A stretch of 44,360 nt of DNA from an uncultured Acetobacteraceae bacterium (GTDB lineage: Bacteria; Pseudomonadota; Alphaproteobacteria; Acetobacterales; Acetobacteraceae). The notes below the pieces were generated by a model, which had not been told where the DNA came from, did no database searches, and worked only from the letters and a program-made list of their open reading frames with translations. The DNA lies in the NCBI GenBank assembly GCA_903877125.1, contig CAIRCM010000042.1:1-44360 (forward strand), written 5' to 3'. The translations under genes were made by a program, and so were the position numbers. Positions 35,122 to 43,359 of this stretch are shown one piece after another (position 1 is the stretch's first letter; the number at the start of each line of letters is the position of its first letter).

Positions 35122-35352
35122 ATGTCCGTCATACTCAAACGCAAGGATCACCCGTTGTCGATGCGGTTGCCGGAGGGCGACATCGCATTGACCGACCGCG
35201 CGGCCGCATTGGTCATCGTCGAAAGCGCGCCGCTCCACATGACGGAAGAATGTTTCGAGGCATTCTCGCGGGCCATGTCGGCACCGGGTGCAGCCGTTCC
35301 TGAAATGGTCGACGCCCTCCGGCGTCCTGCGCCTTGGCAGGCAGCGGTGTGA
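35122..35352 (+). CDS. DUF1778-like antitoxin (TacA type), probably with an internal deletion
   Basis: 76 residues. The opening RKDHPLSMRLPEGDIALTDRAA and the closing MSAPGAAVPEMVDALRRPAPW closely follow the TacA/DUF1778 antitoxin pattern as I know it. The middle jumps from DRAAAL straight to VIVESAPL, where family members carry about 20 more residues (helix 2 of the RHH fold, RGRSRTxFVRDAAxxAAE). Good RBS (GGGAGG). It is therefore likely a truncated, DNA-binding-impaired antitoxin. The deletion claim rests on family memory and needs alignment. Confidence 0.65.
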   Translation: MSVILKRKDHPLSMRLPEGDIALTDRAAALVIVESAPLHMTEECFEAFSRAMSAPGAAVPEMVDALRRPAPWQAAV

Positions 35353-35473
35353 CCTCCGCTTCGGCGCTTCAGGGCATCGAAAAGCCCTGGTGGCCGATGC
35401 GCTCCGGTGCAACTTCGTGGGGGCCTCTCTCATCGCGGCGGGTAGCTTGGAAATCGCACCGGCATCGCGCTAG
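35353..35473 (+). pseudogene. Possible GNAT toxin (TacT) fragment
   Basis: Right after the antitoxin gene, in another frame, the translation GASGHRKALVADALRC... resembles the acetyl-CoA-binding loop and following helix of TacT-type GNAT toxins (G-x-G-x-ALVADALRR). Everything else of a ~160-residue toxin is missing. This fits decay of a TacAT module, but the match is short. Confidence 0.35.
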
Positions 35474-35500
35474 GCTTCTCCCATTCGACGGAGGAACACC

Positions 35501-36547
35501 ATGACCATCCCGCGTCCCCTGGTAACCGGCCCCTGGGCCTGGATCGGCGCCGAACTGGCGAAGCGTCCGGACGAATGGACCTACACGCTCTCCGACGACG
35601 AAATCGGCGAGATCCAGACCAACGTCGCCCATCTGCGTGGCCGCGACATCGCCAGCGTCACCAAGGCCGAGTTCCCCCTGCCGACCCTCGGGCCGAAGCT
35701 GGACCGGTTCCGCGATGAAATCCTCAACGGCCGGGGCTTCGTCCTGCTGCGCGGCCTCCCCGTGACCGACCGGCCCATCGCCGACAGTGCGATGGCCTAT
35801 TGGGGCATCGGCACCTGGTTCGGCTCCGCCCGTTCCCAAAACGCCAAAGGCCACGTGCTCGGGCATGTCCGCGATATGGGTCTGGCGACCACCGACCCGA
35901 ACGTCCGTATCTACCAGACCACCGAACGGCAGAACTTCCACACCGATTCCTGCGATATCGTGGGCCTGCTGTGTCTGAAAACCGCGCGCTCCGGCGGGCT
36001 GTCGTCGCTGACCAGTTCGATGTCGGTGTATAACGCGATGTGCGAACGCCATCCGGAACTCGTCGGCCGCCTGTTCCGCCCGATGCCGACCGACCGGCGC
36101 GGCGAGGTCCCCGTCGGCAAAAAACCCTGGTTCGAACTGCCGATCTACAACGACTACATGGGCCACCTGTCCGCCCTCTACGCGCCGCATTACGTCCGTT
36201 CGTCCCAACGCTTCCCCGAGGCGCCGCGTCTGACCGAAGACGACCTCAAAGCCCTCGACTGCTTCGACCGCCTGGCCGAGGACACCACGCTGCGCATCGA
36301 CATGGAACTCCGCCCCGGCGACATCCAACTGGTGCACAACCACACGACCCTGCACGACCGCACCGCCTTCGTCGATTGGCCCGAACCGGAAAAGAAACGC
36401 CATTTGCTGCGCCTATGGCTCGCCTCCCCAGGTGCTCGGCCATTGCCAGCGGGCTATGCCGAACGCTGGGGCAGCGTCACGATCGGCGACCGCGGCGGCA
36501 TCATCTGCGAAGGCACGAAACTGCACGCGCCGTTGGAGGCGGTGTAG
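35501..36547 (+). CDS. TauD/TfdA-family Fe(II)/2-oxoglutarate dioxygenase
   Basis: 348 residues. The iron ligands are H147-T-D149 (NFHTDSCD) and distal H285 in TTLHDRTAF; R304 in LLRLWLA is the likely 2-oxoglutarate anchor. The domain pattern matches the clavaminate synthase-like/TauD branch. RBS GGAGGAA precedes the ATG. It could hydroxylate a sulfonate, aryloxyacid or other small substrate; the surrounding NMT1-type SBP and ThDP enzyme hint at an organosulfur or aromatic route (inference). Confidence 0.87.
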   Translation: MTIPRPLVTGPWAWIGAELAKRPDEWTYTLSDDEIGEIQTNVAHLRGRDIASVTKAEFPLPTLGPKLDRFRDEILNGRGFVLLRGLPVTDRPIADSAMAYWGIGTWFGSARSQNAKGHVLGHVRDMGLATTDPNVRIYQTTERQNFHTDSCDIVGLLCLKTARSGGLSSLTSSMSVYNAMCERHPELVGRLFRPMPTDRRGEVPVGKKPWFELPIYNDYMGHLSALYAPHYVRSSQRFPEAPRLTEDDLKALDCFDRLAEDTTLRIDMELRPGDIQLVHNHTTLHDRTAFVDWPEPEKKRHLLRLWLASPGARPLPAGYAERWGSVTIGDRGGIICEGTKLHAPLEAV

Positions 36548-36648
36548 CGGGGCGCACAAGGTGCGGGGGCACGCGGACCTTTCCGCAATCGGTATGGTCC
36601 GGCCAGGGTACAGACCGGCTACATGTGTTGTCACGCAGGACGGCGAAT

Positions 36649-36758
36649 CCGCGCCCATCAGCGCCCATCTGCGTAAAATACCAAAGCGATGCCGCGCGCC
36701 CCACCGGAGCCGGTGTCTGGAAAAGGACTTTTACGCGGATGGGCGCGAATGGGCGCAG
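36649..36758. repeat. Inverted repeat with 30-bp arms
   Basis: Left arm 36649-36678 and right arm 36729-36758 pair at 26 of 30 positions around a 50-base centre. Each arm contains two GCGCCCAT units and ends in TTTTACG/CGTAAAA. This is likely a mobile or REP-type intergenic element. Confidence 0.7.
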
Positions 36759-36780
36759 ATACGAAAATCCGCTTTCCGGT

Positions 36781-36892
36781 TTACTCACCGGTCGGTACCT
36801 TAGGCAACAGATACGTCATGGTCGGGCCTGACCCAACCATGACGTCGTGATGCGATGGTTTCGTGTAGCCTAGGTTACCGACTGGTGAGTAA
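36781..36892. repeat. 112-bp nested palindrome (MITE- or REP-like)
   Basis: Outer arms 36781-36805 and 36868-36892 (starting TTACTCACC) pair at 22 of 25 positions; inner arms 36814-36826 and 36832-36844 (CGTCATGGTYGGG) pair at 12 of 13 with a 5-base loop. The terminal TTACTCACC boxes give it clean ends, as in a small non-autonomous element. Confidence 0.72.
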
Positions 36893-37113
36893 GTGCCGGC
36901 TGTCGACGAATTCGGTTCCCCCGGCCTCGCCGCTACGTCATGACGCCGCATGCCATCATCAACGATGTCTGTTATCGCAACAAGAGCCTGGATACCGGCT
37001 GCGCCGGCATGACGATGGGGGGGCGCCCCGCCGCAAGCCCCCACGCCCCGCCCCTTTGCCCAACCCCCACCCCGCGCGCTAACCTCCCGCCCAACGCACC
37101 GGGAGGAACCAGC

Positions 37114-38868
37114 ATGTCCGACCACCTAGAACGCCCGATCGAAGGCCCGCTCGGCAATGCCCTCTTCGGCAGCGACATCGTCGCCGAAACCCTCAGAGCC
37201 CTCGACATCCCCTACATCGCCCTCAACCCCGGCGCCTCCTATCGCGGCCTGCACGACAGCATCGTCAACTACCTCGGCAACAAAGCCCCGCAGATGCTGC
37301 TGTGCCTGCACGAGGAAACCGCCGTCGCCATCTGCCAGGGCTATGCCAAGGTCACCGGCAAACCGCTCGCCGCCTGCGTCCACTCCAACGTCGGCCTCTT
37401 TCACGCCACCATGGCCATCTTCAACGCCTGGTGCGACCGTATGCCGGCGCTCATCCTCGGCGCTACCGGCCCGGTCGATGCGCCCAAACGCCGCCCCTGG
37501 ATCGACTGGATCCACACCGCCCGAGACCAAGGCGCGATGGTCCGCCCCTACACCAAATGGGACGACCAGCCCCATTCGCCCGAGGCTGCCCGCGAATCGT
37601 TACTCCGCGCCAACTGGATGACCCGAACCGCGCCGATGGGCCCGGTCTATGTCAACCTCGATGCCGGCATGCAGGAAGCACCCCTCGACCAACCGCTCCC
37701 CCCCATCGACACCGCCCGCTTCATGCCCCCCGTCACCTCGGCGGTGCCGGACGATCAGGTGACCCAGGCCCTGGCGCTGCTGCGCAATGCCAAATCCCCC
37801 GTCATCCTCATGGGCCGCGTCAGCCGCGATACCGACGCCTGGGACCAGCGCGTTGCCTTCGCCGAGGGTCTCAACGCCCGCGTCATGACCGACCTCAAAA
37901 TCGGCGCCGCATTCCCCACCGATCACCCCCTCCACGTCGGCGCCCCCGCCACCCTGCTGACCCCCGACGGCGCCGCCGCCTTGTCCGCCGCCGATGTCAT
38001 CCTGAGCCTCGATTGGGTCGATCTCGGCGGCACCCTGCGCGCCGCCGGCGGTGCCCCCGGCGCCAAGGTGATCCAGATTTCCCTCGATCATCACCTGCAC
38101 AACGGTTGGAGCATGGATCACCAGGCGCTCCCCCCGGTCGATCTGTTCATCGCCGCCGACCCCGATATCGCGATGTCCCAGCTTCTGCGCACCCCCGCGC
38201 TGCCCGCCGATCTGCCGCCGCCCGCCCCGCCGCCAACCACCTTCGCCGCCGGACCCATCGGCGTCCCCACGCTGGGCGAGGCCCTGCGACACGCCTGCGG
38301 TACCCGCGCGGTGTCCCTCTTGCACCTACCGATTTCCTGGAACGGCGCCACCTGGCCGTTGCGCCACCCGCTGGACTTCCTCGGCTCCGACGGTGGCGGC
38401 GGCATCGGCGCCGGCCCCGGCATTTCCGTCGGTGCGGCGCTGGCATTGCGAGGCTCCGGCCGCCTGCCGGTTTCGATCTGCGGCGACGGCGACTTCCTGA
38501 TGGGCGTCACCGCGCTCTGGACCGCCGTGCACTACCGCATCCCCCTGCTGCTGGTCGTCGCCAACAACCGATCCTTCTTCAACGACGAACTGCACCAGGA
38601 ACGGGTCGCCCGGATGCGCAACCGCCCGGTGGAAAACCGCTGGATCGGTCAGCGTATCGACGATCCCGCCATCGACATGGCGAAACTCGCGGAAGGGCAG
38701 GGGGCGACAGGCTTCGGCCCGGTCGAGGACGCTGCCGATCTCGTCGAAATCTTCAACAAGGCCATCGCCGTTGTCGAACAGGGCGGCGTCGCGGTCGTCG
38801 ATGTCAGGGTCACCCCCGGCTACGCCGCCGTCACCACCGCCGCCCTGATGGGCACCGGTCGAGGCTAA
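37114..38868 (+). CDS. ThDP-dependent enzyme, acetolactate synthase/benzoylformate decarboxylase-like
   Basis: 584 residues with the three ThDP domains. The catalytic Glu motif is in LHEETA (E67/E68), the central domain is in 200-330, and the ThDP motif is GDGDFLMG at about 457 followed by NN at about 483. ATG at 37114 was chosen because GGGAGGAA lies upstream and the frame above it has no homology. It probably decarboxylates a 2-oxo acid. The LLM oxidoreductase follows 18 bp on, so they form an operon. Confidence 0.9.
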   Translation: MSDHLERPIEGPLGNALFGSDIVAETLRALDIPYIALNPGASYRGLHDSIVNYLGNKAPQMLLCLHEETAVAICQGYAKVTGKPLAACVHSNVGLFHATMAIFNAWCDRMPALILGATGPVDAPKRRPWIDWIHTARDQGAMVRPYTKWDDQPHSPEAARESLLRANWMTRTAPMGPVYVNLDAGMQEAPLDQPLPPIDTARFMPPVTSAVPDDQVTQALALLRNAKSPVILMGRVSRDTDAWDQRVAFAEGLNARVMTDLKIGAAFPTDHPLHVGAPATLLTPDGAAALSAADVILSLDWVDLGGTLRAAGGAPGAKVIQISLDHHLHNGWSMDHQALPPVDLFIAADPDIAMSQLLRTPALPADLPPPAPPPTTFAAGPIGVPTLGEALRHACGTRAVSLLHLPISWNGATWPLRHPLDFLGSDGGGGIGAGPGISVGAALALRGSGRLPVSICGDGDFLMGVTALWTAVHYRIPLLLVVANNRSFFNDELHQERVARMRNRPVENRWIGQRIDDPAIDMAKLAEGQGATGFGPVEDAADLVEIFNKAIAVVEQGGVAVVDVRVTPGYAAVTTAALMGTGRG

Positions 38869-38886
38869 ACAAAGGAGGACGCCAAT

Positions 38887-39972
38887 ATGCAGTTCGGTTA
38901 CTTTACCATGCCGTCCCATCCACCCGAACGCGGCCTGAAAGCCGGCCACGACTGGGACCTCCAAACCCTCCGCTGGCTCGACGAGCTCGGCTTTTCCGAA
39001 GCCTGGATCGGCGAACACCACACCGCCCCGTGGGAGCCGCATCCCGCCCCCGACCTGCTGATCGCCCAGGCGCTGCTGCAAACCAAACGCCTGCGCATCG
39101 GCCCCGGCGGCTTCCTGTTGCCCTATCACCACCCCGCCGAACTCGCCAACCGCGTGGCCATGCTCGATCACCTGTCCGAAGGTCGCCTGATGTTCGGCGT
39201 CGCCGCCTCCGGCCTGCCCAGCGACTGGGCGATGTTCGGCGTCGACGGCATGTCGGGCGTGAACCGGGACATGACCCGCGAAGCCCTGGATATCATCCTG
39301 CGCCTGTGGAGCGACGAACCCAGCTTCGAACACAAGGGCAAATTCTGGAACGTCGCCAAGCCTGAAATGATGTACGGCTTCCTGAAACCCCACATCAAAC
39401 CCCTCCAGCAACCGCACCCGCCAATTGGCGTCGCCGGCCTGTCGACCAACTCCGATACCCTGAAAATGGCCGGCGAGCACGGCTTCCTGCCGCTGTCCCT
39501 GAACCTCAACCCCGCCTATGTCGCCACCCACTGGGCCGCCGTCGAGGCCGGCGCCGCCCGCACCGGCCGCAAACCCAACCGCAACGACTGGCGCATGGTG
39601 CGGGAGGTCTTCGTCGCCGATACCGACGAGGAAGCATGGGAACTGTCCGTCGGCGGCATGATGGGCCGCATGATGCGCGAGTACTTTCTTCCGTTGCTCG
39701 GCAATTTCGGCTTCCTGGAATATCTGAAACATGATCCGTCAGTGCCGGATTCAGACGTCACCCCGGAATATTGCGCCAAACACAACTGGTTGATCGGCTC
39801 CCCGGCGACCGTCGCGGAGAAATTGCAGAAAGTCTACGACGACGTCGGGGGCTTCGGAAACCTGCTGGTCTTCGGCTTCGACTACGCCGAAAAGCCCGAC
39901 GCGTGGCACAATTCGTTGCGCCTGCTGCAGACGGAGGTCGCGCCGAAGGTGGCGCATCTGATTCCCGCCTGA
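38887..39972 (+). CDS. LLM-class flavin-dependent monooxygenase (luciferase-like)
   Basis: 361 residues. The alpha/beta barrel pattern is clear: MQFGYFTMPSHPPERG start, EAWIGEHHTAPWEPHPAPDLLIAQAL, RIGPGGFLLPYHHPAELANRVAMLD and GRLMFGVAASGLPSDWAMFG. The first part resembles limonene/alkanal monooxygenase-type enzymes. RBS AAGGAGG. It follows the ThDP gene in the same operon, suggesting oxidation of the decarboxylation product. Terminated by a strong hairpin. Confidence 0.9.
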   Translation: MQFGYFTMPSHPPERGLKAGHDWDLQTLRWLDELGFSEAWIGEHHTAPWEPHPAPDLLIAQALLQTKRLRIGPGGFLLPYHHPAELANRVAMLDHLSEGRLMFGVAASGLPSDWAMFGVDGMSGVNRDMTREALDIILRLWSDEPSFEHKGKFWNVAKPEMMYGFLKPHIKPLQQPHPPIGVAGLSTNSDTLKMAGEHGFLPLSLNLNPAYVATHWAAVEAGAARTGRKPNRNDWRMVREVFVADTDEEAWELSVGGMMGRMMREYFLPLLGNFGFLEYLKHDPSVPDSDVTPEYCAKHNWLIGSPATVAEKLQKVYDDVGGFGNLLVFGFDYAEKPDAWHNSLRLLQTEVAPKVAHLIPA

Positions 39973-39982
39973 ATTGAAGAAC

Positions 39983-40005
39983 AGGGGCAGGATCGTCCTG
40001 CCCCT
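39983..40005. terminator. Perfect hairpin between convergent LLM and HepT genes
   Basis: AGGGGCAGGA (39983-39992), loop TCG, TCCTGCCCCT (39996-40005): ten uninterrupted pairs. Position between two converging genes fits a shared terminator. It touches the HepT stop codon. Confidence 0.75.
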
Positions 40006-40339
40006 ATGGCGGTGCCGCCGCCAGCAGCCGGTCCACTTCCTGCTTCAACCGGGGGAGATCGTGCACAATCACATCCCACACCAGTTGATGATCGATGCTC
40101 CAATAGCCATGGATCAGGCGGTTACGGAACGCGACAATCTTGCCCCATGGCACGCCCGCGGTCGCGGCGGCGGACGCCGACAGGTGCGTGGCCGCTTCTC
40201 CGATCACTTCGAAATTGCGGATCACGGCATCTTGAATCATCCGCTCCTGTAAATAAACCTCCCGCCCCTCCGCGACATAGCGCTCGATCGCGGCGATGCT
40301 GTCGGCGATATGCTCCAGATATGGCCGGTCAGACTTCAC
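40004..40339 (-). CDS. hepT: HepT-like toxin (HEPN-domain RNase)
   Basis: 111 residues. The HEPN catalytic/AMPylation motif R-x4-6-H-x-Y is present as RNRLIHGYW, following an all-helical body (YLEHIADSIAAIERYVAEGRE). HepT toxins cut RNA and are neutralised when MntA adenylylates the motif tyrosine. The GTG start overlaps the MntA stop (GTGA), the usual organisation. Confidence 0.88.
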   Translation of the reverse strand: MKSDRPYLEHIADSIAAIERYVAEGREVYLQERMIQDAVIRNFEVIGEAATHLSASAAATAGVPWGKIVAFRNRLIHGYWSIDHQLVWDVIVHDLPRLKQEVDRLLAAAPP

Positions 40340-40626
40340 AACGGCCGCGCGTCGGCTTCAATGTAGGGGCGAAAGAAGGGACTGAGGCTCCGTGCCAGCA
40401 ACAAATCCACCGGACGCCGCAGCAGCGCCTCCAGTTCCTCGGCCAAGCCAAGATAGTCGCCAAATCCCCGTTCCGGATCGAGGTCGATGAGCAGATCGAT
40501 GTCGCTGTCCGGACGTTCCTCGCCCCGCGCGACCGATCCGAACAGCCGGACATTGCTGGCACCGTGGCGGGCGGCAATCCGCATCACCGTGTCACGCTGC
40601 CGATGGATGTCATCGCGTAAGGCCAT
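40336..40626 (-). CDS. mntA: MntA-like nucleotidyltransferase antitoxin
   Basis: 96 residues with the minimal nucleotidyltransferase motif GS-x10-DxD (GSVARGEERPDSDID), the defining feature of MntA antitoxins that AMPylate HepT. ATG at 40626 begins the family-like MALRDDIHRQRDTV helix. First gene of the HepT-MntA operon, divergent from rph. Confidence 0.88.
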   Translation of the reverse strand: MALRDDIHRQRDTVMRIAARHGASNVRLFGSVARGEERPDSDIDLLIDLDPERGFGDYLGLAEELEALLRRPVDLLLARSLSPFFRPYIEADARPL

Positions 40627-40782
40627 GCGCGTACCTGATGTTCCAGCGGCCCGCACCATAGCGGTAAGTGGATGGCTTGCGTCAAGCAGGACACGGCCGC
40701 GGCGCCAGCACCCGCCCCCCGGATGGCCCAACCCGCAAACACCCTGTATGACCCCGCGCCAGACCATCCAGGAGTCCCCAAA

Positions 40783-41499
40783 ATGCGCCCATCCGGCCGA
40801 GCCGCCGACGCCCTGCGCGTCGTATCCATGACCACCGGCTTCGCCCGGCACGCCGAGGGCTCCTGCCTCATCCGCATGGGCAATACCGAAGTCCTCTGCG
40901 CCGCCAGCGTCGAAACCCGCGTCCCGCCCTTCCTGCGCAACACCGGCAAGGGCTGGGTCACCGCCGAATACGGCATGCTCCCCCGCGCCACCCACACACG
41001 CGGCGACCGCGAAGCCGCCCGCGGCAAGCAATCCGGCCGCACCCAGGAAATCCAGCGCCTGATCGGACGCTCGCTCCGCGCCGTCGTCGACCGCGAGGCC
41101 ATGGGCGAGATGTCCATCACCCTCGACTGCGATGTGCTGAACGCCGACGGCGGCACCCGCTGCGCCGCGATCACCGGCTCCTGGGTCGCGCTGTCGCTGG
41201 CATTCCGGCACCTCGTCAAAATGAACGTGCTGTCCAAGGTGCCGCTGATCGGCCAGGTCGCTGCCGTATCCTGCGGCATTTACAACGGCAACGCCGTCCT
41301 CGACCTCGACTACGATGAAGATTCCGCGGCCGAGGCGGACTCCAACTTCGTCATGACCAACGATGGCGGCCTCGTGGAAATCCAGGCCACCGCGGAGAAA
41401 ACCAGCTTCTCGGAAGCGCAGTTCCACCAGCTCCTGGCCCTGGCCCGTACCGGCACGGCGCAGCTCTTCGCGGCACAGAAAGCCGCGCTGGGGGACTGA
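40783..41499 (+). CDS. rph: Ribonuclease PH
   Basis: 238 residues. The phosphorolytic tRNA 3'-processing enzyme: [14 protein letters not shown] start, [28 protein letters not shown] phosphate/RNA-binding region (core [15 protein letters not shown]) and [21 protein letters not shown] at 40783 follows AGGAG; the upstream open frame lacks homology. It is directly followed by rdgB, whose ATG begins at the base after the stop codon. Confidence 0.97.
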   Translation: MRPSGRAADALRVVSMTTGFARHAEGSCLIRMGNTEVLCAASVETRVPPFLRNTGKGWVTAEYGMLPRATHTRGDREAARGKQSGRTQEIQRLIGRSLRAVVDREAMGEMSITLDCDVLNADGGTRCAAITGSWVALSLAFRHLVKMNVLSKVPLIGQVAAVSCGIYNGNAVLDLDYDEDSAAEADSNFVMTNDGGLVEIQATAEKTSFSEAQFHQLLALARTGTAQLFAAQKAALGD

Positions 41500-42096
41500 A
41501 TGCGCAAGATCGGCCCTGGCGAGAAACTGGTTCTCGCCAGCCACAACCAGGGCAAGCTGCGGGAGATCGAGGCGCTGCTGCGACCGCTCGGCATCGACGT
41601 CGTCTCCGCCGGCGCCCTCGGCCTCCCCGAACCGGTCGAGGATGCCCCGGATTTCGCCGGCAACGCCCGCATCAAGGCCTTGGCGGCGGCGACCGCGACC
41701 GGGCTGCCGGCGCTGTCCGACGATTCCGGCTTCTGCGTCGCCGCGCTGAACGGCGATCCCGGCGTCCTGTCCGCACGCTGGGCCGGCCCGTCCAAGGATT
41801 TCGCCGCGGCCATGGCGTTGGTCCATGAACGCATGGGCAGCGCTGTCGATGCATCCGCCTGGTTCGTCGCCGCCCTCTGCCTCGCCTGGCCCGACGGCCA
41901 TACCGAGACGTTCCTCGGTCGCATCGACGGCACCGGCGTCTGGCCCCCGCGCGGCACCAGGGGGTTCGGCTACGATCCGATGTTCGTGCCAGACGGTGGC
42001 ACGGTCACTTTCGGAGAAATGGACCCCGACGAAAAACACGCGATGTCCCATCGCGCCCGAGCATTCAAGCAGATGATGGAAGCGTGCTTCGGGTAA
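41500..42096 (+). CDS. rdgB: RdgB/HAM1 non-canonical purine NTP pyrophosphatase
   Basis: 198 residues. It removes dITP/XTP from the nucleotide pool. The signature is intact: [14 protein letters not shown] at the start, [10 protein letters not shown] and [12 protein letters not shown]. Co-directional and adjacent to rph, the usual alphaproteobacterial arrangement. Its last 13 bp overlap the next gene. Confidence 0.97.
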   Translation: MRKIGPGEKLVLASHNQGKLREIEALLRPLGIDVVSAGALGLPEPVEDAPDFAGNARIKALAAATATGLPALSDDSGFCVAALNGDPGVLSARWAGPSKDFAAAMALVHERMGSAVDASAWFVAALCLAWPDGHTETFLGRIDGTGVWPPRGTRGFGYDPMFVPDGGTVTFGEMDPDEKHAMSHRARAFKQMMEACFG

Positions 42097-42833
42097 TCGC
42101 CCTTTTGCTCATGCTCGCGGCACCGGCCTTCGGTGCCGAACTGCCGTTTGTCCCGTGTAACCTTTATCCCGCCGCCGGACCCCAGGCCGCCCAGGGCGCC
42201 CTGGTCTGGCTTCCCGGCACCTACGGCGCCGACCAGCCCGGCCCGCCACCCCCACCCGATATCGTGGCCCGCCTCGCTCGGCACCATCCCGCTGGGCCCG
42301 GCCTCGACGTGTTCCAGTTCCTCCGCGCGCGGCACGACGACCCGCTCGACCGCGGCGGCCGTATCCTTGCCCAGGGCCTGAAACAGCTGCGCGCCCAAGG
42401 CTACCGACGGATCGTCGTCGCCGGCCACTCCCGCGGCGGTTGGATCGCTTTGACCGCGACATCCGAACCCGGGCTGGCCGACGCCATCGTCGCGATCTCC
42501 CCCGCCGCGCATGGCACCAGCCCGCAGCGCCAGGTCCAGGCGAGGGCCGACTGGCAGGCGCTCTGGGCCGCCGCCAACGCCCCGGACACCAGTGTCGTGC
42601 TGGTGCAGTTACGCGACGACCCTTACGACCCCGATCCGGCCTGGCGCCTGCGCATCGCCGAAACCGGCGGCGTCCGGCTAAAATCCATCTACCTGCCCCC
42701 CGATCCCACCGGCCATGTCGGCGCCTACATGCCCGCCTTCGACGACCGGCTTGGCCCCACCATCGCCGACTTCGTTTTGACGAACCGACCCAGCAGGTTT
42801 ACGGGTGCCCGGGACAAGGAGACCGCCCCATGA
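42084..42833 (+). CDS. Exported alpha/beta hydrolase
   Basis: 249 residues. N-terminal signal peptide of about 17 residues ([11 protein letters not shown]), then an alpha/beta hydrolase fold with nucleophile elbow GHSRGG (S116). Pro-rich loop around residues 50-60. GTG at 42084 overlaps rdgB by 13 bp. It overlaps the next gene by ATGA. Substrate unknown. Confidence 0.75.
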   Translation: MLRVIALLLMLAAPAFGAELPFVPCNLYPAAGPQAAQGALVWLPGTYGADQPGPPPPPDIVARLARHHPAGPGLDVFQFLRARHDDPLDRGGRILAQGLKQLRAQGYRRIVVAGHSRGGWIALTATSEPGLADAIVAISPAAHGTSPQRQVQARADWQALWAAANAPDTSVVLVQLRDDPYDPDPAWRLRIAETGGVRLKSIYLPPDPTGHVGAYMPAFDDRLGPTIADFVLTNRPSRFTGARDKETAP

Positions 42834-43345
42834 CCGACGCCAGCAACTGGCCGGAACAGCTCTACGACCTGCTGCGATCCGCCAACGTCACCCAGTTCGC
42901 CTACGTCCCCGACGCCGGCCACAAGGTGCTGATCAACAAGTCGCTGGCCGACCCACAAGCGCATTCCATCCCCCTGACCACCGAGGAAGAGGGCGTCGCC
43001 CTCGCCGCCGGTGCCGACCTGGGCGGGGAACGCGCGGTGCTGCTGATGCAGTCCTCCGGCGTCGGCAACTGCATCAACCTGCTGTCGCTGATCAACGGCT
43101 GCCGCTTCCCGCTGCTGACCCTGGTATCGATGCGCGGCGACTTCGGCGAAGGCAATCCCTGGCAGTTCCCCATGGGTCAGGCGGTCGAGCCGGTCCTGAA
43201 GGCCATGGGCGTCATCGTCCTGCGCTGCGACCAGCCCGAGGACGTGATCCCCACCGTCACCGCCGCCATCACCATGGTCTTCCAGTCCAGCCAGGCCGTC
43301 GCCGTGCTGCTCGGGCAACGCCTCATCGGCGCGAAGAAGTTTTAA
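42830..43345 (+). CDS. ThDP enzyme, PYR-domain subunit (ComD / phosphonopyruvate decarboxylase-like)
   Basis: 171 residues covering only the N-terminal PYR domain of ThDP enzymes. The catalytic Glu is in TTEEEGVALAAGADLGG; LMQSSGVGNCINLLSLI follows. It matches the alpha subunit of sulfopyruvate decarboxylase (ComD) or the N-terminal half of phosphonopyruvate decarboxylase. The matching PP-domain subunit lies 14 bp downstream. ATG overlaps the hydrolase stop (ATGA). Confidence 0.88.
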   Translation: MTDASNWPEQLYDLLRSANVTQFAYVPDAGHKVLINKSLADPQAHSIPLTTEEEGVALAAGADLGGERAVLLMQSSGVGNCINLLSLINGCRFPLLTLVSMRGDFGEGNPWQFPMGQAVEPVLKAMGVIVLRCDQPEDVIPTVTAAITMVFQSSQAVAVLLGQRLIGAKKF

Positions 43346-43359
43346 GAGGGGATCGGATC

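Larger units (their letters stand above)
36548..37113. other. Palindrome-rich spacer before the ThDP enzyme gene
   Basis: 566 bp with no gene. It contains three stacked structures: a 30-bp-arm inverted repeat (36649-36758), a 112-bp nested palindrome (36781-36892) and a short GGATACCGGC...GCCGGCATGACGA element near 37000 resembling common REP-type units of this group. A ribosome site (GGGAGGAA, 37101-37108) for the next gene lies at the right edge. Frames crossing it are shadows. Confidence 0.6.

Noticed and set aside
33892-35352. A 486-codon plus-strand frame across the PrpD gene ending in the antitoxin
   Set aside because: Only the last 76 codons (35122-35352) have a ribosome site and a family match; the upstream part is the shadow of PrpD.
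36940-37113. Upstream extension of the ThDP enzyme into the palindromic spacer
   Set aside because: No homology before MSDHLERP, and the good ribosome site is at 37101-37108.
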